Shown: piece after piece, positions 32,799 through 41,339 of the stretch
Numbering within the stretch: the stretch's first letter is position 1
Layout: each line of letters begins with the position of its first letter
DNA from: Acidimicrobiales bacterium
GTDB lineage: Bacteria > Actinomycetota > Acidimicrobiia > Acidimicrobiales > Aldehydirespiratoraceae
Assembly (NCBI GenBank): GCA_040219515.1
Contig: JAVJSI010000017.1
Span: forward strand, 62,001 to 126,000
DNA: 64,000 nt
Direction: 5' to 3'
The notes under the pieces: generated by a model
Databases searched by the model: none
Seen by the model: the letters and a program-made list of their open reading frames with translations, nothing else
What the model was told of the DNA's origin: nothing
Program-made: the position numbers and the translations under genes

Positions 32799-33916
32799 GG
32801 CGAAACGACACGTCCGAGCTCGCTCGCGACTCGCGCGATCTGTTCGGAGGTCAGGTGCGGGAACATCGGCAGCGACACGATGTGGCGAGCCGCCTGCTCC
32901 ACGACCGGCAACTCGCTCTGCCCGTCGCGTTGTAGCGCGGGCTGCAGGTGGCAGGGGATCGGATAGTGAACCGATGTTCCGATCCCACACATGGCGAGTG
33001 CGTCGCGGACCGCGTCCCGGTCGGGGACCCGGACGACCTCGAGATGATGGACGGCCTCGGCCTCTGATCGCACGGATACGGCGATGGCGTTGCTCGGCAG
33101 CAGCGTCGCATAGCTCGCGTGGACCCGACGCCGCGCCTCGTTCCAGGTGGAGACCTCATCGAGCTTGCGGTCGAGCACTGCGGCCTGCAGACCGTCGAGC
33201 CGACTGTTGCGACCGATGAGGTCGTGCAATGAACGGTCGGTCTCGGAACGCCCGTGATTGGCGATCGAACGGATCCGCGACGCCAAGGCCGCATCGTTCG
33301 TGACAACGGCACCACCATCGCCGAAGGCACCGAGGTTCTTGCCCGGGTAGAAGCTGAACCCGGCGGCGACCCCCCAGCTCCCGGCCGGCCGGCCGTCCCA
33401 GCGAGCGCCATGCGCCTGGGCCGCGTCCTCTATGCAGGCGATTCCGGCCCGATCACAGGCGGCGAGGATCTCGGGCATCGCCGCCATCTGCCCGTAGAGG
33501 TGGACGGGGATGGCGGCTGCGGTTCGAGCGGTGACGGCCGCGGTGATCTCCTCGGCGGTGACCAGCAATGTGTCGGGGTCGACATCGACGAACACCGGCG
33601 AGGCGCCCACGTTGTGGACGGCCTCCGCAGTCGCCAGGAACGTGTTGCCCGGGACGATCACCTCGTCGCCCGGTCCGATGCCGAGTCCACTGAGGATCAG
33701 TTCGAGCGCGTCGGTCCCGTTGGCGACCCCGACGCAGTGTCCGACGTCGCAGAAGGACGCGAACCGTTCCTCGAACCGATCGACGGCGCCGCCGCCGATG
33801 AATGCATTGTCGGCGGTGATCTCATGCCAGATGCGATCCAGGTCGACGCGCAAATCCTCGTGGAGGAGGGTGAGTTCGAAAAACGGGACGCCCGGCCCGT
33901 CCGCAGGAGAGGACAC
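32795..33916 (-). CDS. DegT/DnrJ/EryC1 sugar aminotransferase, WbpE-like
   Basis: This 373-residue PLP enzyme of the DegT family has NAFIGGGAVDRFEERFASF at the start, the cofactor-binding VANGTDALELIL, AAQAHGARWDG, and the PLP lysine in FYPGKNLGAFGDGGAV. It aminates a keto-sugar nucleotide; with a WbpB-like dehydrogenase next to it, the likely substrate is a 3-keto UDP-GlcNAc uronic acid. The GTG at 33916 was chosen because it lies 4 bases after the upstream stop and matches where homology begins. Confidence 0.87.
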   Translation of the reverse strand: MSSPADGPGVPFFELTLLHEDLRVDLDRIWHEITADNAFIGGGAVDRFEERFASFCDVGHCVGVANGTDALELILSGLGIGPGDEVIVPGNTFLATAEAVHNVGASPVFVDVDPDTLLVTAEEITAAVTARTAAAIPVHLYGQMAAMPEILAACDRAGIACIEDAAQAHGARWDGRPAGSWGVAAGFSFYPGKNLGAFGDGGAVVTNDAALASRIRSIANHGRSETDRSLHDLIGRNSRLDGLQAAVLDRKLDEVSTWNEARRRVHASYATLLPSNAIAVSVRSEAEAVHHLEVVRVPDRDAVRDALAMCGIGTSVHYPIPCHLQPALQRDGQSELPVVEQAARHIVSLPMFPHLTSEQIARVASELGRVVSP

Positions 33917-33920
33917 GGAA

Positions 33921-34952
33921 CTACAGATCGCTGCGGCCCGCAGCCACCTCGGACAGCTTGACCGGCCTGCCCTCGGCAACCGCCAGTTGGGCTGCTTCGA
34001 TCACTTCGACGACGCGAAGGCCGGCCTGCCCGTCACTGAGCGGTTGGGCGCCGGTGCGGATGCACTCGATGAAATGGTCGTTCTCAACTCTTAGGGGCTC
34101 CTCGAATTGCACGTGGGGCGAGACGATGTCGCCGTAGCGGTATTCGAGCGGATACTGGTGCATCTCGCCGAACTCGCCCACGCCGGGCTCCACGCCCATG
34201 TCGTAGATCCGGATGCGGTCGTCGTCGAGATCGTTGTTGACGACCATCTTCGTGTCGCCGACCACCGTCACCCGCCGGACCTTTCGAGGGTCGAGCCAGC
34301 TCACACGCACGTACGCAGTGACGTCCGGGTCCTCGTAACGCAGCTGGAGAATCGCCACGTCTTCCTGGGTACTCCCCCGGTGCGCTTGGGCGTTGGCAAT
34401 GACCTCGACGGGCGCGGAGCGGAGGAGATAGTTGACGATGCTGATGTCGTGGGGAGCGAGATCCCAGATGACGTTGACGTCCTGTTGGTACAACCCGAGG
34501 TTGAGCCGTGCCGTGTCGATGTAGAGGGTGCGTCCCAGTTCGCCGCTCTCGATGATCTCCCGGAGCTTGCGGATACCGGCGTTGTATTCGAACGTGTGTC
34601 CGGCCATCAGCACGAGCCCCGCGGTTGCCGCTTGGCGGATGAGTTCGCGGGCTTCGTCGGCATTCGTGGTGAGTGGCTTCTCGATCAGCACGTGACAACC
34701 GTGAGCGAGGGCGGTTCGACCGAGCTCGTAGTGGCTCAGCGGAGGCGTGGCCACGATGACTGCGTCCATCTCGGCGGCGACCTCTTCGAGACTGGCTGCC
34801 GTCTCGGCCCGTGGAAATGCCCGCACCGCCTCCCGGCGGCGGTCGTCGTGGTGGTCGATCACGGTGACCGCGACCTCGGGAATGCCGTGCAGGACGCGGA
34901 CGTGTTTCGATCCCCAGTAGCCATATCCAACCACTGCCACATTGAGGGTCAT
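33921..34952 (-). CDS. Gfo/Idh/MocA-family sugar dehydrogenase, WbpB/WlbA-like
   Basis: This 343-residue NAD-dependent dehydrogenase has an N-terminal Rossmann domain with NVAVVGYGYWGSKHVRVL, then VIVATPPLSHYELG and HVLIEKPLT with the family's EKP motif. The C-terminal domain contains WDLAPHDISIVNYLL. WbpB/WlbA enzymes oxidise the 3-position of UDP-GlcNAcA before amination. It is the first gene of the minus-strand operon running to 30931 and is divergent from the Wzz-like gene across 266 bases. Confidence 0.87.
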   Translation of the reverse strand: MTLNVAVVGYGYWGSKHVRVLHGIPEVAVTVIDHHDDRRREAVRAFPRAETAASLEEVAAEMDAVIVATPPLSHYELGRTALAHGCHVLIEKPLTTNADEARELIRQAATAGLVLMAGHTFEYNAGIRKLREIIESGELGRTLYIDTARLNLGLYQQDVNVIWDLAPHDISIVNYLLRSAPVEVIANAQAHRGSTQEDVAILQLRYEDPDVTAYVRVSWLDPRKVRRVTVVGDTKMVVNNDLDDDRIRIYDMGVEPGVGEFGEMHQYPLEYRYGDIVSPHVQFEEPLRVENDHFIECIRTGAQPLSDGQAGLRVVEVIEAAQLAVAEGRPVKLSEVAAGRSDL

Positions 34953-35151
34953 TGCCCCTGCTTTCCGTTTCGATATCGAGCGACACACCCAGGGTGGGAA
35001 GTCTCGCGCTGTATGTGGCAACCGTCCATGTGCAGTACCACTCTCGGTCTACGGAGCAGCCGGTAGTCCTGGATGCAAGGGTGGCGCGGCCGCACACCAG
35101 CGACAACAGGCGATTCGGCCTACCGATATCGAAGAGGCAGGCCGAGCGCGG

Positions 35152-35157
35152 TACCCT
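35152..35157 (+). promoter_or_regulatory. Possible -10 box upstream of the Wzz-like gene
   Basis: TACCCT lies 62 bases before the ATG at 35219 in the 266-base divergent interval. No clear -35 box was seen, and the rest of the interval shows nothing recognisable. Confidence 0.3.
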
Positions 35158-35218
35158 CCGGCGGTATCGGCACCTGGCCGTCGAAGACATTCCGAGACAC
35201 GAGCCCGAGACACACGCG

Positions 35219-36514
35219 ATGCGCAGCGACCCCCCCGACCCCCCGACGCCCGCCACGGTGGTCGACCTTCAGCCGGCGCGGCTGGTCGTTCTTGCGCTGC
35301 TCCGATGGATCTGGCTGATCGTGTCCGTCTGCGTCGCGACGTTCCTCATCACGGCCGGGATCACCGAGGAAGAGCCGGAATCTGCGGTCGCCGTCGCTCG
35401 ACTCGGGTTGACCGACGAAGTCGTGTGGCCCTTCTACGACGCGGCGCGTGACCGCGTCGAGATCCTGGTGACGTCCGACGATTTCGAGACGCGAATCGAG
35501 GAGACCATCGGCGCCGAGCTCGCCGGGATCGGCGTCGAGGTACCGATCAACCAGGCCTACATCGAGCTCGTGGTCGAGGCCGAGACGGTCTCGACGGCCA
35601 CGGCGGGCCGAGATGCCGCCGTCGAGGAGGTCACCGCGGCGAGCCTCGCCACTCGTCGGGTGAAGCTCGATCAGGAGCTGTCCGAACTGGCGATGGATCT
35701 GGCGGCCTCGGAAGAACTCATTGCCACCCTCGAAACCCAGATCGACGACGTGATCAGTCGACAGGTCGTGATCGGACTCCTGTTGGTCGATGACCCGGCT
35801 GATCCGGAGCTCCGCACCGAGGATCGCCTTCTCGACAGCGTCAGAAGTCGCCTCATCACCCAGCGCGACGGTCATGTGCGCACTTCGCAGGACCTCGAGC
35901 GCGACATCGACGAGGTGGAACGAGCGCAGGCGTCGCTGCAGCCCGAGGTGGAGCTCCTGCGGTTCTCCGAGGCACCGTCGTCGGACGATTCCGGGTTCGG
36001 TCCCGCGGCGGCTGCGACGGGCCTGGCGTTGATCGCCACCTCGCTGGCGGTCGTCATGTGGGACCGCGAGCGAGGACGGATCCGTCACCGGTGGTATCTG
36101 GAAGGCCCGTTGGGTCTCCCCGTGATCGGGTCGCTCCGGGTGGGCGAGAGCGCCGGCCAGGCAGCAGCCGTGGATCGGCTGATGACGGTTGTCGGTTCGG
36201 ATGCAGAGAGGATCGGCATCGTCGCCGCCGGCGAGGTGGCTGCCGCCACGGTGATCGCTGATCTCGTCCCGGTCATGACCGGGACGGAGTCCGGCGCCGA
36301 GTCCGCCTCCGGCGTCGCCGCCACCTCGTTCGTCGATCTCGATTCGGAGTATGTCGACGACGATCAGGTCCGCTCTCTCACTCGAGGCTGCGATGCGATC
36401 GTCATGGTGTGTGGCTCCCGGCAGCGGGTTCACCAGCTGCGCGCGGTCGCGCGTCGGATCAGAGGCGCCGGAGGCCCGCTCGTCGGTGCGATCCTGGCGG
36501 CTCCGGAGTCCTGA
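35219..36514 (+). CDS. Wzz-like chain-length protein with degenerate kinase-like tail
   Basis: This 431-residue protein has one membrane helix near residues 25-45, a long extracytoplasmic coiled-coil region (about 130-245) and a second helix near 265, the layout of polysaccharide co-polymerases. The cytoplasmic tail after residue 285 resembles a tyrosine-autokinase fold, but the place of the Walker A motif reads GIVAAGEVAAATVIADL and lacks GK[ST]. It should therefore not bind ATP in the usual way. ATG 35219 was chosen; the frame stays open upstream through sequence that looks non-coding. It heads the Wzz-Wzy gene run. Confidence 0.7.
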   Translation: MRSDPPDPPTPATVVDLQPARLVVLALLRWIWLIVSVCVATFLITAGITEEEPESAVAVARLGLTDEVVWPFYDAARDRVEILVTSDDFETRIEETIGAELAGIGVEVPINQAYIELVVEAETVSTATAGRDAAVEEVTAASLATRRVKLDQELSELAMDLAASEELIATLETQIDDVISRQVVIGLLLVDDPADPELRTEDRLLDSVRSRLITQRDGHVRTSQDLERDIDEVERAQASLQPEVELLRFSEAPSSDDSGFGPAAAATGLALIATSLAVVMWDRERGRIRHRWYLEGPLGLPVIGSLRVGESAGQAAAVDRLMTVVGSDAERIGIVAAGEVAAATVIADLVPVMTGTESGAESASGVAATSFVDLDSEYVDDDQVRSLTRGCDAIVMVCGSRQRVHQLRAVARRIRGAGGPLVGAILAAPES

Positions 36515-36516
36515 AC

Positions 36517-37716
36517 ATGTCGCGCGTGGATGTCCGGCTGGCATCGCTGGCCGTCGGCGCGCAACTCTTCTTCACCGAACTCGACTTCTCCGCGGTCGGC
36601 CTGGCGGGCGCTGGACCCGACGTCGTCAAGTGGGCCGTGCTCGGCCCGCTCACCCTCCTCCCGGCGCTGGCGTTGCCGATGCTGTCCAGCCGTCTGAGCC
36701 GAGACCTGCTTCGTTCGCCGCAGGGGTGGATGTCCGCCTGGCTCGCTTGGTCGCTCGTGACCGTCCTCTGGTCCGTCGATCCCCAGCAGACCGCGCTCCA
36801 GGGTCTTGCAATCGTCGGCCTGTGGGTCTCCGGCTTCTGGTTCGTGACGACCTACGGCTTCGCCCCCCTCGGTCGGGTCGTGCTCCTCTCCGGCTCGGCG
36901 TTTCTCGCGCTGGGGCTGGTCCGAGATCTCGGTTCGTCCAACTATTCGCTCGACGGGAGTGAACGGTTCTTCGGAATCTCGTTCGCGGCGACCAATCTGG
37001 CCCGCTTCGGACTCCTCGTCCTTGTCGTTGCGGTCGCCGTCTGGCGCGACCCGAGATCGCGCCGACTCGCGACCCTCGCCGGCTCGCTTGCCGTCGTGGT
37101 CATCCTCGGCACCCACACGCGCACCGTGATCCTCGTGATCCTGCTGATCGCTGCGTACCTGCTCGGGCGGCGGCTCGGCTGGCGAATCGGACTGCTGGCG
37201 GGTGCGACTGTCGCAATCGCGGCCGTCGTGGTCATCTCGGTCGCCGGCGAGAGTTCTGTGGTCTCGCGTGGAGAGGGAGCGGCCGACATCGAGTCGATCA
37301 ATGGGCGCTCCACCATCTGGGAGATCGCCGTCGATCTCGCTCGGGATGAGCCGCTGCTGGGCTTCGGCACGGCTACAGGAGAGTCGCTGTGGGTCGAGGC
37401 CGCCAACGATGGTGAGATCTCGTGGTTCGCCAGCAACAGCCACAATCTCGTTCTCGAACTCATGTTGACGCACGGACTCATCGGCACGGTGTTGTTCCTC
37501 GGCGGGATCGTGGCGTACTGGCGGCGATCGGGGTGGTCGCGCGATCCGATGCTCAATGCCGTCATGATCGCCATCCTGGCGACCGGCGTCACCGAGGCCG
37601 TGGTCAATCGCCCGTCGACTGCGATCCTGCTGTTGGGCGGGGTCTTGGCCGCGAGCATGACTCCCGGGCCGCGGTCGGCGAGAGTGTCCGACGACCGGCT
37701 GGTCGCCCGTCCTTGA
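36517..37716 (+). CDS. O-antigen ligase / Wzy-like polymerase
   Basis: This 399-residue membrane protein has about eleven helices and a large external loop. The loop contains INGRSTIWEIAVDLA, PLLGFGTA and SNSHNLVLELMLTHGLIG, which match the Wzy_C/O-antigen ligase family. It should polymerise repeat units or attach finished chains outside the membrane. The ATG follows GGAG with 8-base spacing and begins 2 bases after the Wzz-like gene. Its stop overlaps the TTG start of the next gene by 4 bases. Confidence 0.85.
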   Translation: MSRVDVRLASLAVGAQLFFTELDFSAVGLAGAGPDVVKWAVLGPLTLLPALALPMLSSRLSRDLLRSPQGWMSAWLAWSLVTVLWSVDPQQTALQGLAIVGLWVSGFWFVTTYGFAPLGRVVLLSGSAFLALGLVRDLGSSNYSLDGSERFFGISFAATNLARFGLLVLVVAVAVWRDPRSRRLATLAGSLAVVVILGTHTRTVILVILLIAAYLLGRRLGWRIGLLAGATVAIAAVVVISVAGESSVVSRGEGAADIESINGRSTIWEIAVDLARDEPLLGFGTATGESLWVEAANDGEISWFASNSHNLVLELMLTHGLIGTVLFLGGIVAYWRRSGWSRDPMLNAVMIAILATGVTEAVVNRPSTAILLLGGVLAASMTPGPRSARVSDDRLVARP

Positions 37717-39059
37717 ACGACTACGAGACGCTCGTCGCGGCCGACTCGTGTGACGAGAACTCGCTCGCGTGTCGCCTCGCCGGCGCCATGCAGGCCGTTC
37801 GCGTGGGGGCACCGGTCGCCTGTCCTGACCCGCTCGTCACCGTTGGTGCGGGAGTGGCGGTGCCGGTCACGATCGCCTTCACACTGTGGGCGGCGCAACG
37901 GGCCGAGGAACTCGACCTCGAACGGCTCTACTTCGCCGGGCGGAACGGGTATCTGCCATGGGTGGCGTACGACCGCCTCCCGTCGCAGGTCACCGGGGAC
38001 GTGCCGGGCACCTACATCCGAGTGTCTCGAGATGTCGTGCGCCAAGCGGCGGCGGCCCTCGACCCCGACCGTTGGATTGCGTGTGGGCACGAAACACCCA
38101 CCTCGTTCCTGCGTCAACACGCGGACCGGATGCCGCTGCGCCGATTGCTCGGTCGGGCGGTCGCGGACCCCGAGCAACACCGGCAACTCCTGCACGGTCT
38201 CGGCCTCGAGCTCGACGCACCGCTTCCCGACGGTGCCGGCCCCGCGTGGCGGGCGGTGTTCGCTTCGCACGAGGTTCGCGACGCCATCGCAGAGACCGCG
38301 TCGAACGCGTTGCCGTTGCTTCGCGATTGGCTGGCGCAACACGGCTTCCTCGACAACGAAAGGGTCGGTCTGGTCGACGTTGGCTGGCGCGGTCAGCAGG
38401 CGGCCATGCTCGACCTCGTGCTCCAGCAGGCGGGCGGGGCCGACGTGCACCACCTTCACCTCGGCCGAAACAAGGTGGAGAGCCTCCTCACCGACGCGCG
38501 GATCGACCGCTACCTGATCGACGTCGAGCGTCCCCTGGTCAAGAACCCCGTGGCGTTGTTCGAGACGCTCTACGCAACGACCCAACCGGGGCTCACCGGG
38601 CTCCGGCGATCGCCCGGTGGCGTCGTGGAACCGGTGTTTCGCGAGGGGCCGGATCCCGTGGGCCGCAGCCCGCACATCCTCCCGCTTCGGGACCTCGTCA
38701 TCTCTGCCGTCGATGCGATGGCACCGCGTCTCACGAGCGCCGACCGCGAGACCGAGTTGCGTCCGCGAGTCTGTGCCGTCGCTCGCCGCTTCTGGGAGTC
38801 GCCGACCCCAGCCGAAGCCCGTTGGTGGTCGACCCTCCCGTATGAGTTGGACGCCTCGGGTCGCCTCGTTCGACCGTTGGGCGCGCCGGTGCGCCTGGCG
38901 GAACTCCCGGACATCGTTCGCAGACGGTCGCTGGGTGATCGCCAGTGGAGCCGGGGCGCGGTGATGGCCTCGAGCCCCCTCATTCGCTACGGACTGTCCT
39001 TCGTGCAGCGACTGCCGCGGACACCGGCTCAGGCCCTCAGTGTCGCCGGCCGCGGGTAG
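37713..39059 (+). CDS. COG5610-like (HAD-associated) protein of polysaccharide loci
   Basis: This 448-residue soluble protein resembles the C-terminal part of COG5610 predicted hydrolases found in glycosyltransferase clusters. The recognisable parts are LYFAGRNGYLPWVAYDRL, YIRVSRDVVRQ and GLVDVGWRGQQAAMLDLVL. The start is taken as TTG at 37713, overlapping the preceding TGA (TTGA), because coding character begins there and no ATG lies nearby. It has no Asp-based HAD motif that I can see, so the enzymatic role is open. Its 3' end overlaps the convergent flippase gene by 31 bases. Confidence 0.55.
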   Translation: MNDYETLVAADSCDENSLACRLAGAMQAVRVGAPVACPDPLVTVGAGVAVPVTIAFTLWAAQRAEELDLERLYFAGRNGYLPWVAYDRLPSQVTGDVPGTYIRVSRDVVRQAAAALDPDRWIACGHETPTSFLRQHADRMPLRRLLGRAVADPEQHRQLLHGLGLELDAPLPDGAGPAWRAVFASHEVRDAIAETASNALPLLRDWLAQHGFLDNERVGLVDVGWRGQQAAMLDLVLQQAGGADVHHLHLGRNKVESLLTDARIDRYLIDVERPLVKNPVALFETLYATTQPGLTGLRRSPGGVVEPVFREGPDPVGRSPHILPLRDLVISAVDAMAPRLTSADRETELRPRVCAVARRFWESPTPAEARWWSTLPYELDASGRLVRPLGAPVRLAELPDIVRRRSLGDRQWSRGAVMASSPLIRYGLSFVQRLPRTPAQALSVAGRG

Positions 39060-40345
39060 CACTTCACCGACAGCCGTCGTGCGGCGAGAACGGCGAGGAT
39101 CACATTCCACGAGACGTTGACACCGGCGCGGATCACGGCGACCCCCACGATCCCCCACGGACCGCCGACGAAATAGGCGCCCGCGGCGAGGGCAATGGCG
39201 TGCCCGCTCATGACCCACGCATAGCTCCGCTCTCCCCCCGTCATCGCAGTCACGAATCCCGATGGTCCCGACAGCGCATTGACGACGTTGCCGATGAGCA
39301 GGATCAGAAGCACCGAGCGGGCCTCGGTGTAGGTCTCGTCGAAGACGCGCAGGATCGGGTTCGCAGCAAACGCGACCGCAACGGCGAATGCCACCGTCGG
39401 CCCGAACGAGACGCGGATGGTCTGGTCGACGATCTTCTGGATCTCCTCGATCTCGCCGCGTTTGTACGCCGCAGTGATGCGCGGCGACACAACCGACTCG
39501 AGTCCGCTGTTGACGATGCGCCCCAGCACGGCGATCCGCGTTGCGACCCCGTACAGGGCGGCCTCCGTCGGGCCGAGAGTCCAGCCGATGACGATCACGT
39601 CGATGACCTGGAGCGCAGCGATGCCGATCTGTGCGACGAAGTCCGTCCGCGCCGACGTCGTCCACGTTCTCCGGTCGGCATGAGAAGGTCGAACGGATCG
39701 AGGCCCGGGCATCCATCGCCGGAGGCCGCAGTACTCCACGACTGCGACGGCGGCGACCGAGAGTGTCCACATGGCGAGGGCGAGGGTCGGGGTGGGTTCC
39801 AGGCTGGCGGTTGCCGCCAAGGCGGCGGCGAACAGCAGCGGCTGGACGATCTCGGTGAGAGAGAAGGCCGGGACGTAGCGGTGCGCCGCCTGGAGCAATG
39901 ATCGCCACAGAGAGACCATCGCCAATGCCGGCGCAAGGAAGAAGCCGACGATGTAGACCCAGTCGAACTCGTCGGCTCCGATGACGTAGGTGCCGGACGC
40001 GAGACTGGCGATGGCGATGCCCAGCAGCAGCGTTTCGACTGACGAGCGCTGCACGAAACCTCGGTAGTGGGGCCAGTCCTGCTCGGTTTCGTATGCAGGG
40101 AGGTGACGGAGCGCGCTGAGCTTGTATCCGCGGCTCGGGATCTTCGCGAGCAACTCGCCCCAGCTGCGGGCGACGATGAACAGCCCGTACGCCGCCTGCG
40201 TCAACCAGTTGGCGAGGACGATCTGCAGTGCAAAGCGGATCGCCGTCCCGGCGAGGCTCGCACCGAGAGTGCCGATCGCGGCCAGGTTGACGCTCCCGTC
40301 GGACCCGGACATCTGTGAGAGCGACGAGCGGAGCCTCGCCCTCAT
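39029..40345 (-). CDS. Polysaccharide flippase (Wzx/MATE-like, MVF superfamily)
   Basis: This 438-residue membrane protein has twelve or more predicted helices and matches the polysaccharide biosynthesis/flippase family. It starts MRARLRSSLSQMSG, with a first helix around GTLGASLAGTAIRFAL. It should move lipid-linked repeat units across the membrane, working with the Wzy-like and Wzz-like proteins nearby. Its ATG overlaps the stop of the GT2 gene by 4 bases. The frame stays open upstream, but that sequence belongs to GT2 in another frame. Confidence 0.83.
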   Translation of the reverse strand: MRARLRSSLSQMSGSDGSVNLAAIGTLGASLAGTAIRFALQIVLANWLTQAAYGLFIVARSWGELLAKIPSRGYKLSALRHLPAYETEQDWPHYRGFVQRSSVETLLLGIAIASLASGTYVIGADEFDWVYIVGFFLAPALAMVSLWRSLLQAAHRYVPAFSLTEIVQPLLFAAALAATASLEPTPTLALAMWTLSVAAVAVVEYCGLRRWMPGPRSVRPSHADRRTWTTSARTDFVAQIGIAALQVIDVIVIGWTLGPTEAALYGVATRIAVLGRIVNSGLESVVSPRITAAYKRGEIEEIQKIVDQTIRVSFGPTVAFAVAVAFAANPILRVFDETYTEARSVLLILLIGNVVNALSGPSGFVTAMTGGERSYAWVMSGHAIALAAGAYFVGGPWGIVGVAVIRAGVNVSWNVILAVLAARRLSVKCYPRPATLRA

Positions 40346-41226
40346 CGTCCGCCCGTGACGTAGCCGCGGATGCGCGCCGATTGTTCGGCGCGCACGAACG
40401 CCGCGAATGCATCGGAGACCGGTCGTTGACGCCGCAATCCGGCCCACCCGTACCCCATCAGGCGGGCGAGCGCCCCCACGACGTAGGGCGGTTTGACTGT
40501 TCGTCGCGCGAGTTTGCCGAGCTCGAAGAGCGGGTGGTTCGCCAGGTCGTGGTCCTGGCGTCCTTTCCGGAACTCGGCGACCACGGGCCGGACGCCGCCG
40601 CCGGTGCCCATTCGTCGCGAATGCTGCACGACCAGCTCGGGGATGCAGCGGGTCGACCATCCGGCCCTGCGAGCATCGATGTTGGCTGCCGTGTCGATGC
40701 CGCCGTTGGGGAGCGTCCGGTATCCGCCGATCGCCTCCCAGACCTCGCGCCGGAACGTCTGCGTCGGACCGGGTACGTGATGTATCGGTGGGACTTCGAG
40801 CAGGACCCGGGAGCCAACGGGATGGGCGTAGACGCCACCCGTCACCCCGAGTGTCGGGTCTGCCGCGAATCTGGCGGCGACGGTCTCGAGATAGTCGTCC
40901 GGCAACACGACGTCGGCGTCGACGATGGCCACGATGTCGCCAGGGTGCTCGCGTGCGACGTCCCATCCAGCGGCGACCGCCCGCGCCTTGGCGCCGAACG
41001 ATCGGCCGTCCTCGCGTTCTCGTCGTACGAGCACGAATTGATCGATACCGCACGCGGCGGCAGCAGTTCGGGCGGTTTCGGTGGTCGTGTCGGTGGACGC
41101 GTCGTCGACGACGAACCACACCTCGGGTTGTAGCGTCTGCGCGGCCACCGAAGCCACCAGTGCACCGATGTGATCGGCTTCGTTGTGCGCCGGTGTGATC
41201 ATGATCACGGGCGGGCGGCTGGGCAT
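40342..41226 (-). CDS. Glycosyltransferase family 2
   Basis: This 294-residue GT-A glycosyltransferase begins PPVIMITPAHNEADHIGALV, then has VWFVVDDASTDTT and the metal-binding IVDADVVLPDDYL. The acceptor half includes FRREVWEAIGGY. It transfers a sugar from a nucleotide donor, probably in the same polysaccharide pathway as the flippase that follows. ATG 41226 was chosen at the start of the GT-A fold; AGGA lies about 7 bases upstream, and a -10 box TACTCT lies further up. Confidence 0.88.
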   Translation of the reverse strand: MPSRPPVIMITPAHNEADHIGALVASVAAQTLQPEVWFVVDDASTDTTTETARTAAAACGIDQFVLVRREREDGRSFGAKARAVAAGWDVAREHPGDIVAIVDADVVLPDDYLETVAARFAADPTLGVTGGVYAHPVGSRVLLEVPPIHHVPGPTQTFRREVWEAIGGYRTLPNGGIDTAANIDARRAGWSTRCIPELVVQHSRRMGTGGGVRPVVAEFRKGRQDHDLANHPLFELGKLARRTVKPPYVVGALARLMGYGWAGLRRQRPVSDAFAAFVRAEQSARIRGYVTGGR

Positions 41227-41265
41227 CGTCGGTCCTGGGCTCCTGTGGGTGGCAACGCGATGCCG

Positions 41266-41333
41266 AGAGTACCGCCGACTCCGTGGAGGACGAGCCGTCG
41301 CAGCTGACGAGCGTCGCGTCACGAGGCCATACT
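41266..41333. promoter_or_regulatory. Divergent promoter region between GT2 and the GT4-like gene
   Basis: Minus-strand TACTCT (41271-41266) serves the GT2 side, and plus-strand CATACT (41328-41333) lies 6 bases before the GTG at 41340. The interval is 113 bases long and has no other recognised element. Confidence 0.4.
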
Positions 41334-41339
41334 GGGTCC

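Noticed and set aside
34953-35218. Coding extension of the Wzz-like gene into the intergenic region
   Set aside because: The open frame continues upstream, but codon use and residues look random, and homology starts after ATG 35219.
36942-40412. 1156-codon minus-strand open frame across several genes
   Set aside because: It runs antisense to the Wzy-like and COG5610-like genes and out of frame with the flippase; composition is low complexity and no motif was seen.
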